Assembly: GCF_027359925.1 (NCBI RefSeq)
Contig: NZ_CP114767.1
Location: 3,956,501-4,020,500, forward strand
DNA length: 64,000 nt
Source of the DNA: Hymenobacter canadensis
GTDB taxonomy: Bacteria > Bacteroidota > Bacteroidia > Cytophagales > Hymenobacteraceae
Reading direction: 5' to 3'
The position numbers were made by a program, and so were the translations under genes. Shown here piece after piece: positions 1-9,653 of this stretch. Every line of letters begins with the position of its first letter. Within the stretch, counting starts at the first letter, position 1. A model generated the notes under the pieces. It was not told the DNA's origin. It made no database searches and was given only the letters and a program-made list of their open reading frames with translations.

Positions 1-514
1 AGCTGGCAGGCTGGGGCGCGTCGGCGAGCAGGCCCGAGGGTATATCCACGGCTACCACCGTAGCCGCCGACTGGTTCAGATGCTTCACGACGGTAGCTGG
101 CAAACCTTCCAGCGTCCGCGTAAGCCCGGTCCCGAACAGCGCATCCAGCACCAGCGCGCCGGCCGGCAGCGGCGGCAGACGGCGGGCGCTCAGTTCCTGG
201 CAGCGGATGGCTTCGGGCAGTTGCTGCTGGTTGTGCAGGAAATCGGCAGAGTGCTTTTCGGCCGGCAGCAGCCAGACCTGTGGCGCGTAGCCGGCCGTGT
301 GCAGCTGCCGCGCCACGGCCAGCCCGTCGCCGCCGTCGTTGCCAGGCCCGCAGAACACGTGGATTTCGGTGCTGAACGCTGGCTGCAGCTGGTCGAGCAG
401 CCAGTTGGTGCAGGCCGTGGCCGCGCGCTCCATCAGCTCCACCGAGCTGATGCGCTGGGCTTGCGTGGTGGCCTGGTCGAGGGCGCGGGTCTGGGCGGCG
501 GTGAGGAGTTTCAT
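1..514 (-). CDS. nnr: NAD(P)H-hydrate epimerase, probably the N-terminal part of the bifunctional epimerase/dehydratase (partial)
   Basis: This gene repairs damaged nicotinamide cofactors: the YjeF_N domain epimerises R-NAD(P)HX to the S form, which the C-terminal carbohydrate-kinase-like domain then dehydrates. I read it from the reverse strand, where an ATG at 514 opens MKLLTAAQTRALD. The diagnostic motifs follow: GPGNDGGDGLAVARQL (substrate/phosphate loop, about residue 56), DALFGTGL (about 125) and VDIPSGL (about 157). The window ends near residue 171, so the rest of the epimerase domain and any dehydratase domain lie outside; whether the protein is fused is inferred from the usual bacterial arrangement. 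It diverges from the lipoprotein gene, with only 39 bases between the two start codons. Confidence 0.9.
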   Translation of the reverse strand, partial: MKLLTAAQTRALDQATTQAQRISSVELMERAATACTNWLLDQLQPAFSTEIHVFCGPGNDGGDGLAVARQLHTAGYAPQVWLLPAEKHSADFLHNQQQLPEAIRCQELSARRLPPLPAGALVLDALFGTGLTRTLEGLPATVVKHLNQSAATVVAVDIPSGLLADAPQPAS

Positions 515-553
515 ACAATGCCTATACTTACAACCGGCTTTCTCCGATACAGT

Positions 554-1363
554 ATGCGTCAACTTCTCTGGCTGGCGGCGGTAGCTCTGGCTGCTTGCTC
601 CACCGATCCGAGTACATCAGCTCCCGACAATGACGCTGCAGGCAGCTCGCCCGATTCAATCGTGAAGCTGCCTGCTGCCACAATGGCCGCAGCCTTCGAT
701 TCGGCCACCGTAATCAGTCTGCCACCTACGCAACTGCCAGCCGGAGTACCGCGTCTGCCTGGCCAGGTGCTGGAGCTGAAACAATGGACGGATATTAATG
801 GCCGGAACCTACTGGTCGTCACGCGTACTCCGGCGCGCACGTTACCCGCTCGTCCTGATGACCCCAACGAAACGAAGTCGGTGAGCCTGTATGCTCGCCA
901 GTTTGTGCAGCGTGCCGAAAGCTGGCAGGAGCTCTGGCGGCTGCAGGATGCCGTGGAGCGGTGTGCGTTCGATACCTGGCTGGGTCCAGTGCCCGGGGCC
1001 ATGTCCATTACCGACCTGGATGCTGATGGCCAGACAGAAACCACTTTGCTGTATCGGCTAGTCTGCCGTAGCGACGTGAGCCCGGCCCAGCAAAAGCTGA
1101 TTCTACGTGAAGGAGCTGCCAAGTACGCCCTGCGCGGCTATTCAGTGGTGCAGTACGATGCTGTGCCAGCCGCCCAACGGGTGCCGCCCACAGCCTGCTG
1201 CCTGGATACGATTCCCCCGGCCCGACTGGAGGTGCGTTATGAACTGCTGGACGGACGCTATGAAACCGAACGGGAATTTCGGTTGGCCCCTGCTGCTTTT
1301 CTGCGTTTTGCCCGGCAGCAGTGGCGGCGTTGGTCGGTGGAGGAAGAGGTTGAGCAACTGTAA
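554..1363 (+). CDS. Secreted lipoprotein of unknown function
   Basis: I place the start at the ATG that opens MRQLLWLAAVALAACSTD, because this gives a short basic N-terminus, a hydrophobic stretch and a lipobox (LAAC, Cys15). The frame stays open upstream to position 80, but that part overlaps nnr on the other strand and lacks a signal peptide. The mature protein is about 255 residues with no transmembrane segment. A central segment with SITDLDADGQTET resembles the acidic FG-GAP-like or Ca-binding loops seen in Bacteroidota surface proteins. That segment and the following CRSDVSPAQQKLILREG remind me of the M949_RS01915 'surface polysaccharide biosynthesis' family, but I cannot confirm it. It is anchored in a periplasmic or outer-membrane leaflet. 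It is followed by msrB after 87 bases. Confidence 0.75.
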   Translation: MRQLLWLAAVALAACSTDPSTSAPDNDAAGSSPDSIVKLPAATMAAAFDSATVISLPPTQLPAGVPRLPGQVLELKQWTDINGRNLLVVTRTPARTLPARPDDPNETKSVSLYARQFVQRAESWQELWRLQDAVERCAFDTWLGPVPGAMSITDLDADGQTETTLLYRLVCRSDVSPAQQKLILREGAAKYALRGYSVVQYDAVPAAQRVPPTACCLDTIPPARLEVRYELLDGRYETEREFRLAPAAFLRFARQQWRRWSVEEEVEQL

Positions 1364-1450
1364 AAACCCAGCCGGAAAACTTCCCAGCCTGCTGGTGCGT
1401 TTGCTATCAGGGCGGTTTTCCGCTCTATCCCCCGATCAACACTTCGCGAT

Positions 1451-1930
1451 ATGCAAACCTGGAATGATGTAATCCGGCTGGCCAACCACGGCAGCCCCAC
1501 CCCGCCCCGGCGGGTAGAAAAGACCGATGCTGAGTGGCGGCAGCAGCTCACCGCCGAGCAGTACCACGTTACGCGGGAGCACGGCACCGAGCGCGCCTTT
1601 ACCGGCGAATACTGCGAAGCCCACGAGTCTGGCCTCTACGCCTGCGTGTGCTGCGGTACTCCGCTCTACGACTCGCGCACCAAGTTCGAGAGCGGCACCG
1701 GCTGGCCCAGCTTCACGCAGCCCGTCGACGAAAGCGCCATTCGCTACAAGAAAGACACCAGCTACGGCATGACCCGCGTGGAAGTGCTCTGCAACGTCTG
1801 CGACGCCCACCAGGGCCACGTATTCCCCGACGGCCCTCCTCCCGGTGGCCTGCGCCTGTGCATCAACTCGGCCAGCGTGAAGCTGGTGAGTGAGGCCAAA
1901 GAAGCCACCAAAACCGACTCAGCGGCTTAA
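1451..1930 (+). CDS. msrB: Peptide-methionine (R)-S-oxide reductase MsrB
   Basis: MsrB reduces the R epimer of methionine sulfoxide in proteins using thioredoxin. The 159-residue protein has the expected layout: a helical N-terminus ([27 protein letters not shown]), the zinc-binding CVCC and CNVC pairs, the substrate pocket GTGWPSF, then [19 protein letters not shown], where the Cys of CINS is the catalytic nucleophile. Most homologues have RYCINS; here the Tyr is Leu, a conservative change. There is no signal peptide, so the enzyme is cytoplasmic. It stands alone with its own downstream hairpin. The C-terminal [10 protein letters not shown] tail is extra to the fold. Confidence 0.96.
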   Translation: MQTWNDVIRLANHGSPTPPRRVEKTDAEWRQQLTAEQYHVTREHGTERAFTGEYCEAHESGLYACVCCGTPLYDSRTKFESGTGWPSFTQPVDESAIRYKKDTSYGMTRVEVLCNVCDAHQGHVFPDGPPPGGLRLCINSASVKLVSEAKEATKTDSAA

Positions 1931-1954
1931 AAGCCACCGCCGCCGGTTCGCCTA

Positions 1955-1992
1955 CAGAATCGCCACCAGCCGCCGGGTTGGTGGCGATTCTG
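1955..1992 (+). terminator. Hairpin downstream of msrB
   Basis: A perfect 14-base inverted repeat (arms 1955-1968 and 1979-1992, sequence CAGAATCGCCACCA and its complement) with a 10-base loop begins 24 bases after the msrB stop. The run after it is only mildly T-rich (GCGTTTGGT), so it is a plausible but not ideal intrinsic terminator. Confidence 0.6.
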
Positions 1993-2120
1993 CGTTTGGT
2001 AGTGAAAGGCAGAAAAACTCCCGACTTTCGCACCCTGGTTTGCCCCGCTGCGTTCTGGTATTTCCAGTCAGCGGTTTGCTGATGCTGATCTGATTTCTTT
2101 CCTTCATTTCCCACCCCCTC

Positions 2121-3023
2121 ATGTCGCTGCTTTTCACTGATTTTGCCTCCTGGCGCGCGCACTGCGCCGCCACCGGTGAGCCCCTCTACCAACCCGTGCT
2201 GGCCTACGAAATCGAGCAGAAAGGCCGCACGGAAGACCAGATCTGGGACGGCCTGCAACGGGCCTACGACGTGATGCGCGACGCCGTGCAGACTGGCCTT
2301 ACCCAGGACATGACCTCGCGCTCGGGCATGATCAACAACGGCGCGAAGAAGATTGCGGCCTCGCCGGTCACGGTCCTGTCGCCGGAGTTCAAGCAGCTCG
2401 TTACGCGGGCTATGGGCGCCAAGGAGGTGAACTCCTGCATGGGCCGGGTGGTGGCCGCGCCCACCGCCGGGGCCTCGGGCATCCTGCCCGGCGTACTCGT
2501 GACGTTGCAGGAGCTGCATAAGCTCTCCGACCGCCAGATTCTGGAAGGCCTGCTGGTGGCGGCCGGCGTAGCGCTCATCATCGAGCAGAATGCCTCGCTC
2601 GCGGGGGCCGTGGGCGGCTGCCAGGCCGAAACCGGCTCGGCGGCGGCTATGGGCAGCGGGGCCATCGTCTACTGCCTGGGTGGCACCGTCGACCAGACGT
2701 TTGCGGCCGTAGCCGTCACCATTCAGTGCATGCTGGGCCTCATCTGCGACCCGGTGGCGGGGCTGGTGGAAGTGCCCTGCGTGGTGCGCAATGCCTCGGC
2801 GGCCGCCATTGCCTTCAGCTCCGCCCAGATTGCCATTGCCGGCATCGACCCCGTTATTCCCGTAGACCAGTGCGTGGCGGCGCTCGGCGAAGTGGGCCAG
2901 AGCATGGAAACCCGCTACAAGGAAACCGCCCTCGGTGGCCTCGCCAACACACCCCGCGGCCGCGAAATCGAGAAGATGGTGCTGGTGCAGGACGTCCATA
3001 TTCTGCCCGACGAAGGCGAATAA
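2121..3023 (+). CDS. sdaAA: L-serine ammonia-lyase, iron-sulfur type, alpha-domain protein
   Basis: The iron-sulfur L-serine dehydratase converts L-serine to pyruvate and ammonia. The 300-residue protein corresponds to the alpha (catalytic) part of the family: MTSRSGMINNGAKK near residue 63, NSCMGRVVAAPTAGASGILPG (first cluster Cys), GCQAETGSAAAM, and CDPVAGLVEVPCVVRNA with the further cysteines expected to hold a 4Fe-4S cluster. The family also occurs as one chain with an N-terminal beta domain. Here no beta domain is fused and none is encoded next door, so a partner must lie elsewhere, or the enzyme uses only this part. The N-terminus MSLLFTDFASWRAHC looks complete, and the start follows a typical 190-base intergenic gap. 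Confidence 0.93.
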   Translation: MSLLFTDFASWRAHCAATGEPLYQPVLAYEIEQKGRTEDQIWDGLQRAYDVMRDAVQTGLTQDMTSRSGMINNGAKKIAASPVTVLSPEFKQLVTRAMGAKEVNSCMGRVVAAPTAGASGILPGVLVTLQELHKLSDRQILEGLLVAAGVALIIEQNASLAGAVGGCQAETGSAAAMGSGAIVYCLGGTVDQTFAAVAVTIQCMLGLICDPVAGLVEVPCVVRNASAAAIAFSSAQIAIAGIDPVIPVDQCVAALGEVGQSMETRYKETALGGLANTPRGREIEKMVLVQDVHILPDEGE

Positions 3024-3090
3024 AAGCGGGTAGGATGACAGCAGACCTACCAACGGCTGGCCGGTAGCTATTATCAAGAGATGCCACAAA

Positions 3091-3122
3091 AAAAGGGCCT
3101 TCCCAACCGGAAAGGCCCTTTT
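3091..3122. terminator. Bidirectional terminator between sdaAA and the T9SS gene
   Basis: The hairpin AAAAGGGCCTT-CC / GGAAAGGCCCTTTT has one bulged base and is flanked by A-runs on the left and T-runs on the right. It can therefore end transcription both from sdaAA (plus strand) and from the convergent large secreted-protein gene (minus strand). Confidence 0.85.
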
Positions 3123-3145
3123 CGTTCCGTCTATAAACTTCAGGT

Positions 3146-6100
3146 TTACTGCTTGGTGATGCGGCGCATATCGAGCCCGCCCTCGGTGCGGGCGCGCAGG
3201 ATGTAGACGCCAGCCGGCAGCTGGCGCAAATCCAGGGTGGCGGTCTGCACGCCGGGCTGGCCCGACAGCGTACGCTCCAGCACCTGCTGGCCTACGGCGT
3301 TGTAAACGCGCAATTCCGTGGCCTTGGTGTAGCCGCGCAGCTCCACGCTGACGTTGCCGTCAGGAGTGGGGTTAGGGTACACGCTTAGGGCCGAGCCGGC
3401 CAGCGGCTTCACGCTGCTGTTGACGAGCAGCGGGGCCGAGGGCAGCGAGGCGCAGCCCGTGGCAGCGTTGGTCACGACTACCGTGTACTGGCCAAACTGG
3501 GCCGTGGTGTTCACCACGTAGGTTGGGTTGGTAGCACCGGCAATCAGCGTGCCGTTGAGGTACCACTGGTTGCCCGTAGCGCTGGAGCTGGTGAGCGTGG
3601 TGGTGGCTCCGTTATAAACCGGTGCCACCGTCGGCTGGGCTGGCCGGGCGTTGATGGTCACGCTGAACGTAGCCGTGGTAGCGGCGCAGGCCCCCGAAGC
3701 CGCCACCGTGTTAGTCACGATGTAGGTGCCGGCTGCCGAGGTACCCAGAGTAATGACGCCGGTAGTGGCGTTCAGGCTCAGGCCGGCCGGGGCGCTGAAC
3801 GTGCCGGCCGTGGCGCCGGAGGCGAGGGTAGGCGCAGCCGTGCCGGTGGCGCCCACGCAGTAGGCGGCGTTGGCGTAGCTGAATGTAGCTACTGGGGCGG
3901 CCGTAATCGTTACGCTGAACGTGGACGTGGCCGCCGCGCAGCCGCCGGATGCCGCTACCGTATTGGTCACGGTGTAAGTGCCGGGCGTACTGGTCGAAGG
4001 CGTGATGGCGCCTGTGGTGGCGTTAATGGTCAGGCCCGTAGTCGAGCTGAACGTGCCAGCCGTGGCGCCGGTGGCCAACGTAGCGGCTGCGGCGGTAGCC
4101 TGCGAGGCGCAGAAGCTGGTGGCAGCATAGCTGAAGCCGGCCGTGGCCGGGGCCGTGATGGTCACGCTGAACGTGGCGGAGGCGGGGCAGGCGGTGCCTG
4201 CCGTGTATGTCACGGTGTACGTGCCGGGCGTCGAGGCCGTCAGGCTGATGGTGCCCGTCGTGGCATCAAGGCTCAGGCCGGTAGGGGCGCTGAACGTGCC
4301 GCCGCTGGTGCCCGTCACGGTAGCCACCGGGTTGGTGCCGCTCTGGCAGAACGTGGCGGTGCTGTAGCTGAAGGCAGCCGAAGCGGCCGGCGTAATCGTA
4401 ACCGACTGCGTGGCCGATACTGCCGGGCAGGCGCCCGAAGCAGTTACGGTGTACGTGACGGTGTAGGTGCCGGGCGTGCTGGTGGCGGGCGTGATGGCGC
4501 CCGTCGTGGCATCGAGGATCAGGCCGGTAGGGGCGCTGAACGTGCCGCCCGTAGCCGCGCCGCCGCCGAGAGTGGCCGCCACCGGAGCAGTGGAGCTGGC
4601 GCAGATAGTCCCGGCCGGATACGTGAAGGCTACCGTGCGCGGCGTGCTCACGATGCTCAACGGCGTGGCCAACGTGTTATTGGCGGTGTTTTCATCGCCG
4701 GCTACGGCCACCGTGGCTGTAAGCGAGTACGTACCGGCCGCCGACAGGTCGGCGGTGCCGACGGGCACGGCCAGTGAGGCTCCGGGGGCCAGCGTGCCGG
4801 TGTTCACGGTGGCGGTCAGGGTCTGGGGCGTGGTGCCACCCGTTACGGTAGCCGTGATGGTTGCCGGCGTAGTGGCGAAGTCCAGCGCGGTAGCAGCGTT
4901 GTTGCGGATCGTGACAGACACGGCCTCGGCGGCGGAGTAGCAGCCGGCGCCGGCCGTAGGGCCGGTGAGAGCGGCCGTTGCCAGGTCGAGCAGCGCAAAC
5001 TCGTCGGCCCCGATATCGGGCGTGTTAGCCGAGCGGCTCTGGCCGTCGAAGTCAACCGTGATACCCGCTACGGGTACGCCGGCATTGTTGAGGGCAGGGC
5101 TGGTGCTGTGCAGATCCGTGGCCGAGGCAAACTGCGGATCGGCGGTTTTCGAGGTTGCCGGATTGTCCTGGCCAGTTTCGGTGTTGAGGTCGGCCAGGGT
5201 GGTACGGGCTATACCTGCCGTCACCAGGCCACCCGTCTGGCCCACTAAAAAGGCAGCGCCGGAGCCCACGAAGAAGTCGTTGTTGGAAGACGTCAGGCCA
5301 GCGTAGGCGCCGGTGCTGCTGCTGTAGGCCAGGCCCAGGGCCACGTTTTTGCCGGTGCCCGTGGTCTGGGTGTTGGCCAGCACGTTGTTGCGGATGTCAA
5401 CGGTAGGTGTGGCGCCGCCAACGGCCAGCGCAAAACCAGGCTGCGCGCCGCCCGTCTGGGTGCCGCTCATGCTCACCGAGTTGAAGGCTACCCGGGTAAT
5501 CGAGCCGGTGCCGCCGCCCAGGAAGATGCCGGCCCCGAAGTCGCCGGCCGTGCCGTTCGACGAAACGCCAGCCACCATGTTGTTGCTGATAACCGATGTG
5601 CCCGACGTAGCCGCTGCCAGCGCAATGCCGGCGGCCGAGTACGTGTTGGTCTGCCGCACGCTGCCCACGTAGTTGCGGTCAATGGTGGCATTGGTTACCT
5701 CGTTGCCGGTGTACACGTTATTGGTCAGGCCGGTGAAGCCCAGGTTGATGCCCCACACGTCGGCGGTGGCCGCCGAGTTGATGCCATCCACCGTGTTCTG
5801 CGTCACCTGAATACCGTCCTCGAACAGGCCGGTGATACCGTAGCGCCCGATGGCACCGGTACCCGTCACAGTCATGTCGTTCTGAGTGATGATGGTGCCC
5901 GTATTTTTCACGGTGGCGCTTGGCCCTACCGAGTAAATGCCAAACGTAGCCCCCGACACGGCATTGTTCTGCACCACGTTGTTGGCGTTGCCAACGGTGT
6001 TGGTGGTGGCCGAGAGCATCAGAATACCGGCCTGCGCCGTAGCGCCGCCGCTGCCGCTCACCGCCAGGTTGCGGAACGTGTTGTTGGAGGCGTTGTCGGT

Positions 6101-9100
6101 GCCGGAGTTGGGCACCGTCAGCACGATGCCGTTGCTGCTGGTGGCGGTGCTGGTGTTGCTCAGCGTCCAGTTGCGGCTGGGACGCGGGTCGGTGCCGGAA
6201 ATGGTGCCGCCGCTGTTGCCGTCGAGCGTCACGTAGTCGGCCCCAATCAGCGCAATCAGCGCCGTGGCGTTGCTGCCGGTCAGGGTGGTCGTGAGGCCGG
6301 TAGTGGGCTTGATGGTGAGCGTATTGGTGGCGGAAGCCGTGGCGTTGTTGGCCAGTAGAATCGGGAACGTCTCAGCCGGTCCGTAGCTGGCATCCAGCAG
6401 CAGGAAGGTCACGGGGCCGGCCAGCAGGTTGTTGCTGTAAGCCTGCGTGGCCGCCGTCAGGGTGGCATAAGTGCGGGTGGGGTCCGGCGAGGTGCCCGTG
6501 CCCACATAGTACGTGCCGCTCAGCTGGCCCTGAATCAGGAACTGATACACGCTGGCCGGCGGCGTGGTGAACGTGCCGCCCGCGGGGCTGCTGCTCACGT
6601 TGGCGTTGGGGCTGGCATCCTGCGCCACCACATAGTACTGAATGGCATCGAAGCCCGTAACGCCGCCCACCAGGGCGTAATCGAAGGTGAACGTGTACAC
6701 GTCGCCGCTCACGCTGCTGGCCGCCACGCTCTGGTAGGTGCCGCTGCTGCCCTTGCGGAAGAACAGGCGCGGGGCGTTGGCGCCGGTGGCAATGCCGCTG
6801 GCATCCACAATCGTGACGGACAGGGTGCGGTTGGCGGTGCTGGTGGTGTTGCTGAGGGGAGTTAGGGTGATGATCGGCACGCTCATGTCAAGCGGCGCAA
6901 AAGTGCCCTCGTCGGCCCCGATATCGGGTAGCGTACCACGGGTTTCGCCGTCGTAGTCCAGGGTCAGGCCGCTGATGGCGGCGGCGGCGCTCTCCGCCTG
7001 CGTCGGCACGGAAGGGCTCAGATGCAGAAAGCCCGCGGCAGTCCCGGTGGTGCTCACAAACGTCGGGTTTTCCGTCAGCGAGTTCTGCTCGCGCGCGGCC
7101 ACATAGGTGCGGTAGGCGGCCAGCGTCTGTTGGGCATTGGCCAGCGTGGTGGTGCCTTCGGCGTAAATCAAGTTGGCCGCGCCTGGCGTGCCGGCGTAGT
7201 AGATGTTGTTGTTGGTGGTGCCGGCCAGGCTGCTGCCCGGCGCGGCTAAGTAGCGCAGTGCCACCGTAGCGCCGCCCGTGCTGCCCGATGTGGAGTTGTT
7301 CACCACCAAGTTGTTGCGCAGGTCAACTACCGGCACCAGCGACGCCGCGTAGATGCCCGACGTGCCGAAAGTAGCCGACGACGATACCGCCGCCAGATAC
7401 AGCGTGTTGTAGTACAGGTTGACGTTAGTGCCGCTGTTGATGAACACCCCGCACACGGCATTAACGCCGCTGGAAGTCGGGGCCGTCAGGTCGCCGATGA
7501 GGTTGTTGCTGGCCGTAATGGCTGTGCCGGTGCTCAGAAACAGGCCGTACACCGTGCCGGCCGTGGCGGCAGCGGAGAGGCCGTAAATCTTGTTGCGCGA
7601 AATGCTTACCGCGTTACCGGCAATCGACTGGATGCCGTACACCGTGCCGCCCACCGTCAGGCTCAGGTTGCCGATGACGTTCTGGCTGACGAGCTTGGTG
7701 GTGGTGCTGGCCGGGTTGGTTAGGATGCCGTTGATGGCCGAAGTCGACGAGGACGTGCTGCCCTCCACCGTGAGGTTGGTGATGGTGTTGTTGGTCACCG
7801 TTTCCGAAGGCGGCGAGCTGAAGTTGTAGTACCCGTTCAGGGTAGAGCTGCTCGTGCCGCTCGACACGATACGGTTGTTGCTGATCGTGTTGCCCGAGGC
7901 CGTGACGGCCGCCGTGCCTGCACTGATGCAGAACATGGTGCCGCTAGTGCTGGCCGTCGAGCCGCCCTTGGTATTGCCGCTGAGCTGGTTGTTGAGGATG
8001 TTGAGCGTCGTGGGGCTGCTACCCGATATCAGGTAGTGCGCTCCCGAGCCTGGCACCGTGTTGTTGCTGACGGTATTGCCCGAGATATTGACCGTGCCCG
8101 CCGTGGCTGAATTGTAGAGGCCGTAGAAAATACCGGTCGTGGCGGTGGCATAGGTGCAGCCCGTCACGGTATTGCCCGTGATGTTCACGGTGTTGGTCGT
8201 GCCCGTCGCTCCGATGCCGTTCTCGATGCCCGACAGCTGCGACGTGGTGGCGCCGCTGGCCAGGGTCACGGTGTTGTTGAGGAAGTCGAGGCTGGCGGCC
8301 GCCCCGGCATTGCCGTAGATGCCGCGCAGGGTGCTGGTGACGGTGGAAGCCGCCACCGGCGCCGAGGCCGTGGCCGAGGTGTAGTTGAGCGTGCTGTTGA
8401 CCACGTTGTTGGCCACTTTGTAGCCATTCTGGTAGTTGCCGCCGATGCCCCAGCCCGAAGCCGTGCCGCCGAAGTTGCCGACGGTATTGCCGGCCGCCGC
8501 GCCGGCGGGCGTCAGGCCCACCTGGTTGTTCTGGTCGAAGTTGGCCAGCGGCGTAGTGGCACTGCCTGCCGCGAAGTCAATGCCCTTCAGCGCATTGCTC
8601 ACCACATTACCGTACACCAGGTTGTTGGAGTTGGCGCCGGCCGGGTTGGTGGCCGGCACCGCCGTGGCGCTGCCCGTGCCCGAAGCCAGCCCGGCAATGC
8701 CGATGGTGGCGGCATTGGTCTTGTTGAGCGTCACCACGCAGTTGCGGATGATGTTGTTCTGGCAGCCATCCGTGGCCGAGGCCCGGAACAGGCCGTAGCC
8801 AAACTCCATCTGCGTGGTCGTGGTGGTGTTGGCGGCGCTTTCCGCAACGTCGAGGCCGTCAAACGTCACGTAGTCGGCCCCCGAAAGCCGGATGAGGCCG
8901 TCGGTGGTGGTGCTGGTGCCGGTACCGGCCGTGAGCAGCGGATTGGCCCCGGTTCCGGCTTTCTGGAACACTACCGGGTTGGCAGCCGTGCCGCTCGCCG
9001 TCAGCGTGAGGTTGGCGGCCGTTTCGGTGTAGCCGGCCGCTATGTTGATGGTGACCCCGCCCGTCGGGACGCCGTTGGTATTGAGGTCGGTGATGGCCGC

Positions 9101-9274
9101 CGCCAGCGTGGTGTAGTCGCCCGGCAAGGTGCGCACCACCTGCGCCTGGGCAGCCGAAGCCCCCAGCAACCCCAGCAGAACCAGCATCGGCAGGCGCCGC
9201 TGCCAGCGGCCAGGTTGCAGCCCCGGCGCGGGATGATTCCCGCTGGCAGCTGCTGACAGTAAAGATGTAAGCAT
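3146..9274 (-). CDS. Giant secreted beta-helix protein with Ig-like repeats and a T9SS type A sorting domain
   Basis: This 2042-residue protein is predicted to be exported by Sec, moved across the outer membrane by the type IX secretion system and attached to the surface. The N-terminus has a long basic lead and a hydrophobic signal (MLVLLGLLGASAAQA, about residues 30-44). Two large Asn/Thr/Gly-rich regions follow (about 45-780 and 890-1420), with recurring NNxI/V.. NTV patterns typical of right-handed parallel beta-helices. Each ends in a YDG/DFDG-x6-10-DIGADE motif. Then come a CARDB-like domain, four repeats of about 82 residues with two Cys each, an Ig-like QWYLNG domain and a C-terminal type A sorting domain (VYPNP ... 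GVYILRARTEGG, last about 75 residues). It is a likely adhesin or matrix protein; no catalytic motif was seen. An internal start at the hydrophobic MLVLLG is possible. Confidence 0.9.
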   Translation of the reverse strand: MLTSLLSAAASGNHPAPGLQPGRWQRRLPMLVLLGLLGASAAQAQVVRTLPGDYTTLAAAITDLNTNGVPTGGVTINIAAGYTETAANLTLTASGTAANPVVFQKAGTGANPLLTAGTGTSTTTDGLIRLSGADYVTFDGLDVAESAANTTTTTQMEFGYGLFRASATDGCQNNIIRNCVVTLNKTNAATIGIAGLASGTGSATAVPATNPAGANSNNLVYGNVVSNALKGIDFAAGSATTPLANFDQNNQVGLTPAGAAAGNTVGNFGGTASGWGIGGNYQNGYKVANNVVNSTLNYTSATASAPVAASTVTSTLRGIYGNAGAAASLDFLNNTVTLASGATTSQLSGIENGIGATGTTNTVNITGNTVTGCTYATATTGIFYGLYNSATAGTVNISGNTVSNNTVPGSGAHYLISGSSPTTLNILNNQLSGNTKGGSTASTSGTMFCISAGTAAVTASGNTISNNRIVSSGTSSSTLNGYYNFSSPPSETVTNNTITNLTVEGSTSSSTSAINGILTNPASTTTKLVSQNVIGNLSLTVGGTVYGIQSIAGNAVSISRNKIYGLSAAATAGTVYGLFLSTGTAITASNNLIGDLTAPTSSGVNAVCGVFINSGTNVNLYYNTLYLAAVSSSATFGTSGIYAASLVPVVDLRNNLVVNNSTSGSTGGATVALRYLAAPGSSLAGTTNNNIYYAGTPGAANLIYAEGTTTLANAQQTLAAYRTYVAAREQNSLTENPTFVSTTGTAAGFLHLSPSVPTQAESAAAAISGLTLDYDGETRGTLPDIGADEGTFAPLDMSVPIITLTPLSNTTSTANRTLSVTIVDASGIATGANAPRLFFRKGSSGTYQSVAASSVSGDVYTFTFDYALVGGVTGFDAIQYYVVAQDASPNANVSSSPAGGTFTTPPASVYQFLIQGQLSGTYYVGTGTSPDPTRTYATLTAATQAYSNNLLAGPVTFLLLDASYGPAETFPILLANNATASATNTLTIKPTTGLTTTLTGSNATALIALIGADYVTLDGNSGGTISGTDPRPSRNWTLSNTSTATSSNGIVLTVPNSGTDNASNNTFRNLAVSGSGGATAQAGILMLSATTNTVGNANNVVQNNAVSGATFGIYSVGPSATVKNTGTIITQNDMTVTGTGAIGRYGITGLFEDGIQVTQNTVDGINSAATADVWGINLGFTGLTNNVYTGNEVTNATIDRNYVGSVRQTNTYSAAGIALAAATSGTSVISNNMVAGVSSNGTAGDFGAGIFLGGGTGSITRVAFNSVSMSGTQTGGAQPGFALAVGGATPTVDIRNNVLANTQTTGTGKNVALGLAYSSSTGAYAGLTSSNNDFFVGSGAAFLVGQTGGLVTAGIARTTLADLNTETGQDNPATSKTADPQFASATDLHSTSPALNNAGVPVAGITVDFDGQSRSANTPDIGADEFALLDLATAALTGPTAGAGCYSAAEAVSVTIRNNAATALDFATTPATITATVTGGTTPQTLTATVNTGTLAPGASLAVPVGTADLSAAGTYSLTATVAVAGDENTANNTLATPLSIVSTPRTVAFTYPAGTICASSTAPVAATLGGGAATGGTFSAPTGLILDATTGAITPATSTPGTYTVTYTVTASGACPAVSATQSVTITPAASAAFSYSTATFCQSGTNPVATVTGTSGGTFSAPTGLSLDATTGTISLTASTPGTYTVTYTAGTACPASATFSVTITAPATAGFSYAATSFCASQATAAAATLATGATAGTFSSTTGLTINATTGAITPSTSTPGTYTVTNTVAASGGCAAATSTFSVTITAAPVATFSYANAAYCVGATGTAAPTLASGATAGTFSAPAGLSLNATTGVITLGTSAAGTYIVTNTVAASGACAATTATFSVTINARPAQPTVAPVYNGATTTLTSSSATGNQWYLNGTLIAGATNPTYVVNTTAQFGQYTVVVTNAATGCASLPSAPLLVNSSVKPLAGSALSVYPNPTPDGNVSVELRGYTKATELRVYNAVGQQVLERTLSGQPGVQTATLDLRQLPAGVYILRARTEGGLDMRRITKQ
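3650..4645 (-). repeat. Four tandem copies of an Ig-like domain of about 82 residues inside the T9SS protein
   Basis: Each unit runs F(S/T)Y-x4-(F/Y/I)C ... GGTFSAPTGL-x2-(D/N)ATTG-x-I ... GTYTVTYT ... C ... FSVTIT. Four units are visible in a row, each of about 240-255 bases. Two conserved Cys per unit could form a disulfide on the cell surface. The DNA is strongly repetitive, so the copy number may vary between strains. Confidence 0.85.
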
Positions 9275-9653
9275 AGAAAAGGAAAAATGTGTTGAGAAAA
9301 ACGAGAGGAAAAAAGCGGCTTTTGGGGTGCGCTACCCCGGCTGAAGACAACCGCGCCGGCTGCCGCAGCCGGGAGGGAAACGGCGCCGTCCGGAGCCAGT
9401 GGCGTGCCATCGGTGAGTAAGCAATGGCGAAAGGGCGGGCCATTGCTGGCTGCGCAGGATCAGCGGAAGGGGCGTACAATCAAAGCAAAGCGCAGCATGC
9501 CGGATAAGTAGAAGAAAGGCCAGATTAGCAACTTACCTCGTTTGTATATGGCTGGGATATACAGAGGAAAGGCCGTGTAAAGTACACCATTCACGTCACT
9601 ATACAATACTATATCTTCTTCCGGAAATACCAGCCTGGGTTCCCGGAAAAGCA
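9275..9653. other. Intergenic region upstream of the T9SS gene
   Basis: About 380 bases hold no convincing gene. The half next to the T9SS start is GC-rich with a small GGGGTGCGCTACCCC hairpin (about 9326-9340); the half around 9480-9620 is distinctly more AT-rich. A 64-residue open frame on the minus strand here has no recognisable features and I do not call it. The promoter for the giant gene should lie here, but I see no clear TAnnTTTG element. Confidence 0.5.
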
